Assembly (NCBI GenBank): GCA_964023205.1
Contig: OZ026835.1
Span: 20,845,817-20,909,816 of the forward strand
Length of the DNA: 64,000 nt
Direction of reading: 5' to 3'
From: Lutraria lutraria
Taxonomy: Eukaryota > Mollusca > Bivalvia > Venerida > Mactridae
The notes beneath the pieces were generated by a model. That model saw nothing but the letters and a program-made list of their open reading frames with translations. It made no database searches and was not told the origin of the DNA. Both the position numbers and the translations under genes were made by a program. Positions 1 through 9,732 of the stretch are shown here, one piece after another (within the stretch, counting starts at the first letter, position 1; the number at the start of each line of letters is the position of its first letter).

Positions 1-427
1 TAAAAAATTATATTTATCCTTATATTAATTTACAATATTCATACTTCTGACATACACATTCGAGCATATTTCATGTTGCTCTCATATCTCCATTGATCAA
101 TGCAGCGTCAAGAGGGTTTATTAGTCAGTTCCCTTACTATATTTTGATAGAATGTCTTAATGTATTGGTTTTGGCTTTATATGGTAAGAAAACGTAACAT
201 AGTATTTTAAGTTATTTACAAAGAATGGATATTATACTTTAATACCAAGCAACAAAAAATCCTGACCGAAAGCGCAAAAATGGTGTTTTATTGCGATAAA
301 CACTGCACCATTTCATTGGTTACAAATGTAGGTCAAAATCAATTTTAATACGGCTGCGCCAAAAAAAGTTTCATTTCTGTTTGGAGGTCAAAATTCCTAC
401 ACAATATTTATCCCTTTAGTACTAATG
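1..427. other. Left edge, no gene seen
   Basis: AT-rich sequence without a convincing reading frame. A short segment around 325-370, containing TTTTAATACGGCTGCGCC, recurs in diverged form near 38910-38955, so part of it is an old dispersed repeat. Confidence 0.5.
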
Positions 428-1678
428 ATGATGGTCAGATCAAATTATTATCTTTTGACCTGTAAAATTTCACAGAAAGATTCAGAGGAAAACAGTTAAT
501 AAATACAAAAACTCCAAATGCATTTTAATATGTATTAGCTTTATTTTTCAGTTTTTATCATGAAAAATATGTCTTATGGCTATTAAACGCACAACGATCG
601 GTTAAAGAGAAGTGCTAATAAGGTTCTCTTAAAAATAAGCTTTAAAAATATCAGATTATCAACATGTTATAAAATCAGCAATACGCAGATATGCATGTGT
701 GTAACGTTAATTTGAAAAGTGAACAATATTAAAATTCCATCTTAGTCGAAAGCTAATATATTATATATGTCTAATAATCGTTAATCATGGTGTTTGAAAT
801 AAAATGCATGATTCAAATAAATGATATTTGACAGTGCTTCTAATCCCTGCAAATACAACTGAAAGTTCACAATTTGAGTTCTAATTTAAACTAGAAATGT
901 TTCCGACTGTCTAACACGAATGCCTCCAGAGAGCTAAGTCAAAAGGGACCAAAACTCCTGTCAAATTGTGTTGATTTTATGTGAAATCGAACTTGACCTG
1001 TATTTAATATTATATTCCTTCATGTAAAATATGAAACCAATCCTTGAAATATTTTTTGAGTTATTGCTCGGAAACCAAAATTTGAACAAACAGACATTCT
1101 CATGAGAGGTATGTTGGGTGCACCCTTTGATCTTTTCGGTGTTTTTATCCCCACAAGTCGCACCCAACAACTCGAAATTATCCCCACAATTTCAGTTTGT
1201 ACCTAATTGAACCTCACAATGCCAAAATGTACCAATCCTAACCCAAACCCTTACCCACAACCACCCTCTGGTGATGGACTGACAGGGGAAACACTTCCGC
1301 CATTTCGAATAATGGGGCATAAAAAATCCAGATCCAAGCAACAGCGGGGGTAACACTCTTCCTTGTGTGCATAAAATTAATTTATAGCTGGCTACGCCCC
1401 TGAACATAAAACTGAATTTCTTTTCCATTATTTACTAATATCTAGTACATCACACTCAACAGTCTTAAAATAAATGGCTATCTGGTAATGATAAAGGCAG
1501 AAGCCCCGTTTTCTTATCTTTAAGAAAGCCCATGAGCTATCGTAAAGTTAAGAAAAAATCGGTCCCAAACTTCAGAATTCGTAGCTAAGAAAAAATTGAT
1601 GAAACGTATTTTAACGCTAAGAAGGGAGATAAGACACTTCTTACTTAAGAAGTGGCGTAAGATGTTTGATGAAATGGG
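428..1678 (+). repeat. Dispersed repeat, copy 1 (5' incomplete)
   Basis: This stretch aligns by eye, with small indels, to 51190-52430. Shared landmarks are the start around GTCAGATCAAATTA, a central CAGGGGAAAC block, TAGCTGGCTACGCCCCTGAA and the end TTAAGAAGTGGCGTAAG followed by GATGAAA. Copy 2 lies in a 1.6 kb element with inverted termini; copy 1 keeps the right terminus but its left 370 bases are missing or replaced. Short reading frames at 961-1170 and 1192-1428 (-) belong to the repeat and resemble no protein I know. It is probably a non-autonomous DNA transposon. Confidence 0.75.
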
Positions 1679-2099
1679 ACCTATGTGTGCACTATCAAAA
1701 TTTCCCAGTTAAAGACATCACATAAAATTATATGATGTAAAAATTAGGAACTTTGATATGTTAGGTTACATAAAATGTTATTTAGATATATTCTGTTTAA
1801 TGTATCTGACTTTAACATATTTGATGAACATTTGAATTATGATGTAAAAAACCTAAGCAGATGATACATAAGTTTAATAAAACACAATTAAGAGTTAACA
1901 ACATAGTGTATGTTGAGCAGACCTACTAAAAGATTAAGCAGGTGTTTATTATGACACAGTCATGTTATACAAAAATATGTAAAAATTGAATACGGTAGGT
2001 TATGTTGCTTTTTAGATATGGTTGAAAAATAAGATTTTCTGTGGTCATGGAAAATATACTTTTCATATTTTAACGCCATTTTCTACATAAATACAGTCA
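1679..2099. other. Intergenic, no gene seen
   Basis: AT-rich sequence with no long frame, RNA gene or repeat that I can recognise. Confidence 0.5.
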
Positions 2100-2216
2100 T
2101 ATTGTGGTGGTTAGTTAATCTAACCAACTTCCCTAGACTTCATTTATGCCTTAACCTGGGTACTAACTACATTTTATCTACAAGCTGCTACCAAGCTTCC
2201 CCACATATTTCAGAGG
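2100..2216 (-). repeat. SINE body fragment, antisense
   Basis: The reverse complement of this segment matches the body of the SINE at 4105-4404. Shared blocks are CCACCTCTGAA-ATGTGGGG, TTGGTAGtAaCTTG and AAATGAAGTCnAGGnAAGTTGGTT. The tRNA-like head is not recognisable here, so this is a truncated copy in the opposite orientation. Confidence 0.65.
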
Positions 2217-2322
2217 TGGGTGGGGGGGAATTGCTCTTACCACTGAGTAACCGGGCGGGCTATATGCATTTCATATATGGATCTTATGTTCATGGCTCTA
2301 TCTTTCCAATGTACATATGACA

Positions 2323-2484
2323 TACAGTCAACCTTGTGTTCGTGATCACCTTTTAATACTGGCCACCCTGTTGGTAAAGGCCAGTCTTTTAAAAACTGCC
2401 ATTGATGTTCTGAAAAAAAAAGACCACCTGTTAATAAAGGTCCTTTATTATTGGCATGGCTGGCCTTTATTCACAGGTTTGACT
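2323..2484. mobile_element. Small TIR element (MITE), CAGTCAA-end family
   Basis: It starts TACAGTCAACCTTGTG and ends CACAGGTTTGACTT, which are near inverted complements. The interior has repeated AAGGCC/GGCCTTTATT-type words. The same ends and words occur at 23764-23948 and 49709-49874, so this is a non-autonomous family of about 160-185 bp. Confidence 0.6.
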
Positions 2485-2611
2485 TCATGTGTGTTTGTTG
2501 AGATATTTATTTTATCTATCCACAGACACAGTGAATTGTTCACACATGATTTTTCCCCCAGATAGCAATTAATTAACTTGGGTTTAACTTTACAACCATA
2601 ATGATTTATTA

Positions 2612-2791
2612 TACAGTGCAACCTCCCTAGGCAGGCCCTCTCTTGAGCAACAACCTCTCTTCAACAACAGAATGATTTTTCCCCACTGCACGATTTAACT
2701 AATAATTTAACCTCTCAAAAGCAACAACCTCTTAACAACAACATAATTTTGCTACTTGCAAAGGATGTTGCTTTGGAGAGGTTGCACGGTA
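2612..2791. mobile_element. Small TIR element (MITE), GTGCAACCTC-end family
   Basis: It starts TACAGTGCAACCTC and ends GAGGTTGCACGGTA, an inverted repeat with one mismatch over 14 bases. The interior holds several AGCAACAACCTCT words and their complements. Total length is 180 bp with no coding capacity. Related copies are at 2955-3102 (decayed) and 55225-55398. Confidence 0.65.
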
Positions 2792-2954
2792 TATAAAATG
2801 CAAGAACCATGTACATGTTACAAGAGTGGTTGTTATCTTAGGTATGACTCAATTTTACGGTGGTTGCTTCGTTTTTTGTTAATTGATAATTAATTAGGCA
2901 ATATAATTTGTTCATCTGCTCATGATGTTTTTAATGCTTCGTGGTTTTATAATT

Positions 2955-3102
2955 ATTGAGCAACAACAACTTCAACAACAGCATGATTTTTTTCCACTGA
3001 GCAATTTAATTATCATTTAACCTCTTTAGAGCAACAACCTCTCAATGGCAACATAATTTAGCTCTTCCCAAAGGGTGTTGTTTTGGAAAGGATGCATTGT
3101 AT
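2955..3102. mobile_element. Decayed copy of the GTGCAACCTC-end MITE
   Basis: It repeats the internal words of 2612-2791 in the same order: GAGCAACAAC, CAACAGCATGATTTTT, CCACTGAGCAATTTAA, AGAGCAACAACCTCTCAA and GGTGTTGTTTTGGA. It ends GATGCATTGTAT, a mutated terminus. Confidence 0.55.
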
Positions 3103-4104
3103 CTATCTCCAGGAAACACAGACTACTTTCTGTTCAGAATTGAAATGAATTTATAAATGCTTTTTATTTATCAAGTGGATTCTGTGAGGAAAATATATTC
3201 ATATTTGGTATCAATTTATTCTTAATTTTATGCAGATTAAGATGCATTATGGATATGTATTATTTAATCAAGTGATTTCTTCATAAAAATTACTTTTTAC
3301 TTCTTCTGCTTGAGAAGATAATTTTGGATAGCTTACAATGACAATTAAAGTATTAACCTGGAAGGTGTAAGTTCATAGTTCACCTTGTGTTTAACAGGTA
3401 TTTTTTCTATTGAAAAGTCACACTTGCTGTTGAAGATTTTGTCATTTGAATCACTATTGTAACATAGACTTTTATTGGTGAATATTGTAAACATTCATAT
3501 TCTTGTTAATAACCTTGTCATTGATTGGTCAACAGAGGGTGCTGACCCTATCAGATTTACTCAAGTTTTAGCAGGAAGTGACCCTAGTTGTTTTTGGTGT
3601 AGTCAGGGTAACAAATATTGAAAGTTGTACTTTGTCTATTTATATTAATGTGTTTTAAGGATATGGGATTTACTGTAAGTAGTTTTTAATGCTTCTGTTT
3701 GAACTTACAATTACCATGTTTCTTCTGCTCATATTTTGCAGTACAGATAATAATGAGATTTATCAAATGATGGGAAAGACCAATACTTGTCTAATGTCAC
3801 TGCTCTGTTGCTGATAGATCTATTTAGTTTGACTCAATTAATCTTGTTTTCATCCTGCAGGTTTTATCACAGCAGGTTAGACATTTGGTGTCAATTAATG
3901 ATTTGGATCAATGAATAAAATTATTGTCATGTAAAGAATTATTTTGTCTGCAAAGCCATCAGTTTACTTTGAATGATAGATAGTTGCTATTACTTGTATT
4001 TTTACTTTTTTAGTTTAGAATTTTGTATAGCTTACAAGTTTCATAATTCTTGTAAGTCATGTTCACTTTACTCTTCACCAGTTTCTGTTATAGTATGTAA
4101 GTGC
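3103..4104. other. Intergenic, no gene seen
   Basis: About 1 kb of AT-rich sequence with no frame above noise and no recognisable repeat or RNA gene. Confidence 0.5.
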
Positions 4105-4404
4105 CTCTGTCTGGTTGAGCTAACTTTGTAGTTAGAGTGTTGGTCTAATCAAGAGGTTGTGAGTTTGAACTCCACTGTCCGTAACAAATTTGATTGAAGA
4201 TATTACATCTTATATTAATTTGTCCTCCACCTCTGAATTATGTGGGGTACATTGTTTGGTAGTAACTTGCAGGTGGAATGTTGTTAATACTGATTAAGGC
4301 CTAAATGAAGTCCAGGAAAGTTGGTTTTGGGTAACTGCCTTCCACGATATAACTCAAATAATGTCGAAAATAGTGTTTAATCTGATAAAATAAATAAATA
4401 AAAC
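4105..4404 (+). repeat. tRNA-headed SINE
   Basis: The head at about 4109-4190 is tRNA-like, with a Pol III A-box-like segment (TAGTTAGAGTG) and a T-arm/B-box-like segment (GTGAGTTTGAACTCCAC). A non-tRNA body follows and the element ends in an A-rich simple tail (ATAAAATAAATAAATAAAA). Head, body and A-rich tail together are the layout of a SINE. The reverse-complement body occurs at 2100-2216. I cannot name the family. Confidence 0.65.
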
Positions 4405-4574
4405 CTGTTTCTGATCAAATTTATTTGTAGCTACACATTTTAGTTCTGTCATTCCCCTGATTTGAATTAAGCTTAAATGTAAACACTAATTACTTTGTGT
4501 GTTCTTGTGCAATATGTGTATGTTTGTTGTTATTGCATTTTAAATTTATCTTCTGTAGAATACCTTGGTGTTTA

Positions 4575-5015
4575 TTTTTGTATGTCTGAAGGGATGTATT
4601 ATGTTAAGGCAAGGCGTCCGTCTGTATGTTCGTCCGTCCGTCTGTCCATTTGCAATTTCGTGTCTGCTCTGTTACTCTTTAACCCCTTGAAGGTTTTTAC
4701 TTTACTCAAATGATTACCATATCAAGACGACGTGCAATGCACATGATTCAGAAGGCTAGCTTCAAGGTTACGCTTATGGATCGAAGGTCATATGACTTAT
4801 TTTGTTTCCGCTCTGCAACTCTTTAAGCCTGCAAAGAATTTTGAATTAACTTTACACATTGAGATGAAGAGCAGCTTCCAGGCTTACTTCAAGGTCACAC
4901 TTAGGGGTCAAAGATCATATGTACGAGAAGTACCCACAAAATAATGTTTTTACAGTATCAATCATACCTTTGGGCATATATTGCTCCGCCTTACAGTACT
5001 TCTGTCTAGTTTATT
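4575..5015 (+). repeat. Dispersed repeat with CCGTCCGTC core
   Basis: A run of short CGTCCGTC words near 4615-4650 is followed by alternating AAGGTCA/AAGGTCAC blocks, in two related sub-units of roughly 130 bp beginning CTGCTCTGTTACTCTTTAA and CGCTCTGCAACTCTTTAA. From general knowledge this is typical of abundant mollusc non-autonomous repeats. The frame at 4495-4713 is not a gene. Confidence 0.5.
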
Positions 5016-5237
5016 TTTATTATAGTACCATAAAATATGTATACAAATATTCATGTAAGCAATTTATAATTTTCAGTAAACAAAGATGAAGACTAAGCAT
5101 CCTATGGCAGCCAACTGACAAAAGGTAAGTGCTCAAATTCTATATCAGCCCTATAGCGTTACCAATTTCAGACGACAAACTTCCATCCAAATCTGTTGCG
5201 TGCCACAAATGACAAAAAATTGTTATAAAATCTCTTA

Positions 5238-5986
5238 CTATAGTCGATTTAAAGTTGCATACTAATGAGGAATTATTCTCATTTCCATATTTAGGTGTAA
5301 CAGGTTAACCCGGTAACCGTTATAGATAAGATAGAGAAAACATAAATACAAATGCCTTAATAGCGTAAAGGTTAGTGCTGATGATTTTTAGATATACATC
5401 ATTCTAACCATTGGTTCGAACCTAAGTTAATGTCTTTTATAACTATATTTTGTATGTTTTTTTCTCTTGATTATTTTAAATCCTTTTATTTTGTATTAGT
5501 TTGTTTTTCATTATTTTTTCATTATTTTATTATATCATTTCAAAACAAGTCAAACATGTAAATTTAACATGCATCAGCGCATTCACTCGCCGTGTCTGTC
5601 TCCCCGTCGCTATAAGTGAATGATATCAGTAAACAGTCCATCTCCTTCTCTACTGCATACTGCGTGTATATGTTATAGTACACATTATTGTGTACATGAA
5701 ACAAGATATTAATTTTGATTTTCACAATTTGAAGGGTAATTCTTGAAAGTCGGAAAGAAATTGCAGTTTCGAATACGATATATGTTTATCAAAAAAAAGA
5801 AGCATTTTGGCAGTTTTTAACTCGTGACCACTACTAATTAAAGAAACCATAGCCTTTACCTCTAAGCCACGGCGCGTTACGATAGTGCTCTGTTATAAAG
5901 TCATTTCAACCGGTAAATAACCTGATCTACCTCGGAAAAATGTAAATGTTTACAACGGTTCTCATTTAACTTTAAATCGACTATAG
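5238..5986. mobile_element. Foldback element with tRNA-like segments in both arms
   Basis: The ends are a perfect 19-bp inverted repeat, CTATAGTCGATTTAAAGTT at 5238-5256 and its complement ending at 5986. Further in, both arms carry an AGGTTAnnnCCGGT-like block and then a tRNA-like stretch pointing inward. The left arm (+, about 5354-5435) has an A-box-like AGCGTAAAGGTTAGTGC and a perfect B-box GGTTCGAACC. The right arm (-, about 5800-5882) has GTGGCTTAGAGGTAAAGGC. It may be a DNA transposon with TA target sites or two opposed SINE heads. No protein is encoded. Confidence 0.6.
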
Positions 5987-6991
5987 ACATCTAACCTGGG
6001 TGTGGTTTCAATTATTGAACAATAAACATTAGAGATTTTGATTGGCTATCAAAATTGAAAGGACTGCAACAAATTCGTTGATTTCATGAGACGATAATGA
6101 TCCGACACTTTGTTAATTATTGCTTAGCTTAAATAAACACAGTGGGTGTCATTTTCAGATTAACATTGCCGTCTTATTTGATGACAGATTTCAAAGTGGG
6201 TTTTGGTATTTTGTGTGGAAATGTTAATCTAGGGAACCATGCCTCAGAATTTTTATACTTGTTTTCATTTTTTATCTATGGCGTATTACATTAAAAACAG
6301 TGGGGTTTGTGTACGGAATTTCTTTGAAGTCAAGTATCTATAATGAATGGAGGACGTTATAAAAAACTGAGGCACGGTTCGCTGCATTATACATTTATAG
6401 TGATTTAAAGGTTATTAGTTGTAACATATTCCTATATACAGAGTAGTTATCGTTGCTCAAACATTTGTAAATTAAGTGATATTGGTTTATAGAAGACCAA
6501 TCAAATGTAATATTTGTCTCAAATCACTTGCAATGCACTTTATACAGTGGGTTTATTTTAGTATATAAGTATGGTTTATTTCTTAAATCTATAAATTAGT
6601 GAAACTTGATTTGACCTGACATCCAAGCCTGTTACCTTAAGATATATGTCACAAATTTCTATGAAGGTAAAGAATTGGTAAAATGTGCCAGTTTAATTAT
6701 AAGCATTTATGTTGCCATATGAACCTGATGCAGCAGAATCAGTTATTTTGATGTTTCCTTTCTAATTACTGTATAAATAAGGGCCATATGTTGGTAAATG
6801 TAGGGTTTATCACAATCATTTTATATACAAACAATATGTATCCTGGGAAAATAATTGGGTGTATGAGAGTTGAGTGGATAGTCAGTGCTAAGATATAGTT
6901 TGGAGAGAGTGGTTGTGTGGTTAGAGAAAGGTTACAATGTGGTTCCAGGGAGGGACGAGTGTTTTGGAGGAAGTGTGTGATGTTATGTAAA
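5987..6991. other. Intergenic, no gene seen
   Basis: AT-rich sequence. The antisense frame at 6766-7032 runs into the tandem repeat that follows and shows no protein family features. Confidence 0.5.
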
Positions 6992-7135
6992 GATGTAGGT
7001 CTGTGTGACCAGTTGTCGGTCTGTGTGACCAATTATCGGTCTGTGTGACCAGTTATAGTCGGTCTGTGTGACCAGTTAACCGTCGGTCTGTGTGACCAGC
7101 TGTCAGTCTATATGACTAGATGTCGGTCTTTGTGA
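6992..7135. repeat. Short tandem repeat, GGTCTGTGTGACC units
   Basis: Seven units of about 20-25 bp, built on GGTCTGTGTGACCAGTTGTC, become less regular to the right (GTCTATATGACTAG, GGTCTTTGTGAC). Each unit contains a dyad, GGTC...GACC. Confidence 0.8.
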
Positions 7136-8691
7136 CGTTGTGGATTTATAATTAGATATTATGTACATTATTTAGACTTGTAATCATTGATTAAGATATA
7201 TCCAACCAACTAGTTTAACCTGTAATCATCCTTGTGACAAGATATTTATCTCAAAGATAGAGTTGATTGCTTTCACTCTTATTGTAACATTTAGCTAATT
7301 AAACTGAAGGCTCAGTGAGATTAACAATCATTTAGATAATCAAAGCACTGGGGCACTGAGATATTTGCTACTGATTGAATTTTTTATGTGCTTGTAATTT
7401 TAAGAAATTGTGCAGAATAAAGCCAGTGAGGCCGGTAATTTGTAGGATTATAATATATTATATACTACAAATATATTACATACAAATAAGTTTTGCTATG
7501 GACAATTCTATTTCTATTAATTAGGCCTGTGCCATTGTTTTATTATGATACCGTCAGCCATTACAGAAGTGAAAGTTCCAATTACTGATAATCAGTATTT
7601 GCTTATGGAGTAGTGTTTATGAATTTACTTGTAAATAAATTTCATGGTTTGATTCTTGTGGACTGTAGAGTTTATACTGGCCTGTAGACTTGCGTAACTT
7701 ATCGGATGAGATTGACATGCCTATGTATAGAAGACACATAGACACTATTTTCTAGACGAATTATACTTACGAGTATTAGTTTATTATAGCTGTTTGCAAG
7801 TACTTACTGTATTGTCTATTACTAGTTTGGCTAATCCTGGCCATTTGATTGGCTAATGGTGATTTCGGTCATTTTTGATTGGTCAATCATTGGACTGGCT
7901 ATTTGTCGCGTTACCTGTCATGTTTGACTGAATCTGTTCGTCTGCTCTGTTGTTGAAACGTAAGTAAGTACTGTAGGCATTGTTCTATGATGTTAACGTG
8001 GCATAATATCGGAAACATCATTAGGTGTAAGTTAAATGTGGTTGTATCATATCAGATTATGGTGGATTTGGTAGTATTTAGGGTGTACTTTATTCCATTG
8101 AAGATGGTATGGTAGTACCATGTACATGTGAACTATATACATGAATGTATTCTTTTGTCAAATACTCATGATTGTCAAAATATATGTATTATCTATAACT
8201 TGTAAATATGTTATACTCTCCATAATGGAGGAATGAATAAAGTAGACGGTCAATATCCTTGAGATATATACTATGAGAAAAGCAACTTCATACAAAAAAA
8301 TTAAACCAATGCTTCTTGTAATTTGTCTAACTATAACATTTTGTTATAGTTGTTCTATATTATTGTTTGTAGTAGTTGAACAGGAAGTGAAAGTTCTCAG
8401 AAAAGTTTCTCAAATATATGGTAACACTGTATTTGTCTGCTACACAGCAGCAAATACAAAAAAAACATAAACTTAAGCTATCATGAAAATCATGATCTGT
8501 AGATATCTGTCAGTTAAAGTAATGGTTGATAGGACAAACTATCACATATGACTTCAGTTGCAGTGAGTATGGGAATATTAGGATGCTTGAGAGTTTAACT
8601 TAAAAATCAAGTATGATTACAAGCAACCACTGAAATTGTTGATTTGTAAACTTAATAAAAATGACGTTTCAATGCCTTAGAAATTAAACTG
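7136..8691. other. Intergenic, no gene seen
   Basis: No coding or RNA gene is recognised. At 7835-7905 there is a cluster of ATTGG/CCAAT-type words (GATTGGCTAAT, GATTGGTCAATC, CATTGG), with no adjacent gene to give it meaning. The 65-aa frame at 8273-8470 looks fortuitous. Confidence 0.45.
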
Positions 8692-9678
8692 TTGATGAAA
8701 TAAGAAAAGCCAAACTAAATCACAATGATATGTTAGCACAAAAACTTCTTTCCTCTCCATTGTCATCGAAATTGTTGTGGCCTTGTCTCAAATATTTCAT
8801 CTCCAAATCGGGTTCATCCTTGCTTCACTGCAAGATGGTGATAACACTGTGGAAGATGAAATCACCAAAGCAAATCCTCTGAATAACATTTGTCGGGATC
8901 AAACCCTTCTTGATGAATTAGGTGCTCAAACTCAGCAATATGATGTGAATGACATCAGTCCTGTTTTGGACCACATTACAATTACAACAGTTACTGCTAT
9001 GGTAAAGGATATTATAAAATCTGAACTGTCCACACCTCTGTGTTACTTTTTTTACCAGTCACTGTCCTCTTCTGTTTTTCCTAGCTGATGGAAAGATGCT
9101 TTTGTCACACCTGGAAGCCATTCTCATGTTGGCAATTATCAACCTATATCTCTACTCTGTACCGTAGGGAAAGTCCTTGAGAGTGTAGCCCATAAGCATA
9201 CCTTAAACCATAATAGTGACAATGATCTTCTCACCCTGCTTCAAATCAAGCTTTGTACCTTTACCACCTGGCTTATCTATACAACTTCTTCACTGAGGCT
9301 GTCAATTCCATGTCTGTGACATAAGCAAGGCTTTTGACTGTGCCTGGCAACATGGTCTCCTCTTCAGACTCAAACATTTTGGGATTTCTAGCAGTCTTTT
9401 AATTGGTTCTCACCTGATCTAAGTGGCAGATGGCAAAATTTTGTTTTGCCTGATGCTCAATCAAAATGGAATGATATTAAAGCTGGGATTTCACAGGAGT
9501 CAATTTTGGGCCCCCAATTTTCTTGATATTCATCGATGACATTGTTTCTGACATCAGGGCAAACGTCCGTCTATTTGCAGATGACACAAGTTTTTACATA
9601 AATGTTGAGGTTCCATTAACTGCTTCACAAACACTGAATTTTGACTTACAAGTCTTGAATAAAATTTGTTCATTTTAA
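8692..9678 (+). pseudogene. Broken non-LTR retrotransposon reverse transcriptase
   Basis: Pieces of a LINE ORF2 lie in order in several frames. 8777-9088 reads on from a KLLS.PLSSK-like segment through DGDNTVEDE and ends ...SSSVFPS. After a stop, WKDAFVTPGSHSHVGNYQPISLL at about 9088-9160 gives the fingers motif (family norm NYRPISLL). A later piece has ISQESILGP.IFLIFIDDIVSDI at about 9490-9555, and RLFADDTSFYI at about 9566-9600 gives the catalytic FADD. Part of the region before motif A is deleted and stops are frequent. There is no endonuclease or 3' end: similarity stops at about 9678, just before the satellite. It resembles Jockey/CR1-type elements of invertebrates. Confidence 0.8.
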
Positions 9679-9732
9679 TAGGTTCATTTTTTAAGAGGTG
9701 AATTTGGATTTCTAATTTTTTTTTCCTAATTA

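Noticed and set aside
961..1428. Two antisense frames of 69 and 78 codons
   Set aside because: They belong to a dispersed non-coding repeat. The second copy at 51.9-52.1 kb does not keep the same frames.
7835..7905. Cluster of CCAAT/ATTGG boxes suggesting a promoter
   Set aside because: No gene or start lies downstream, and the words are expected often in this base composition.
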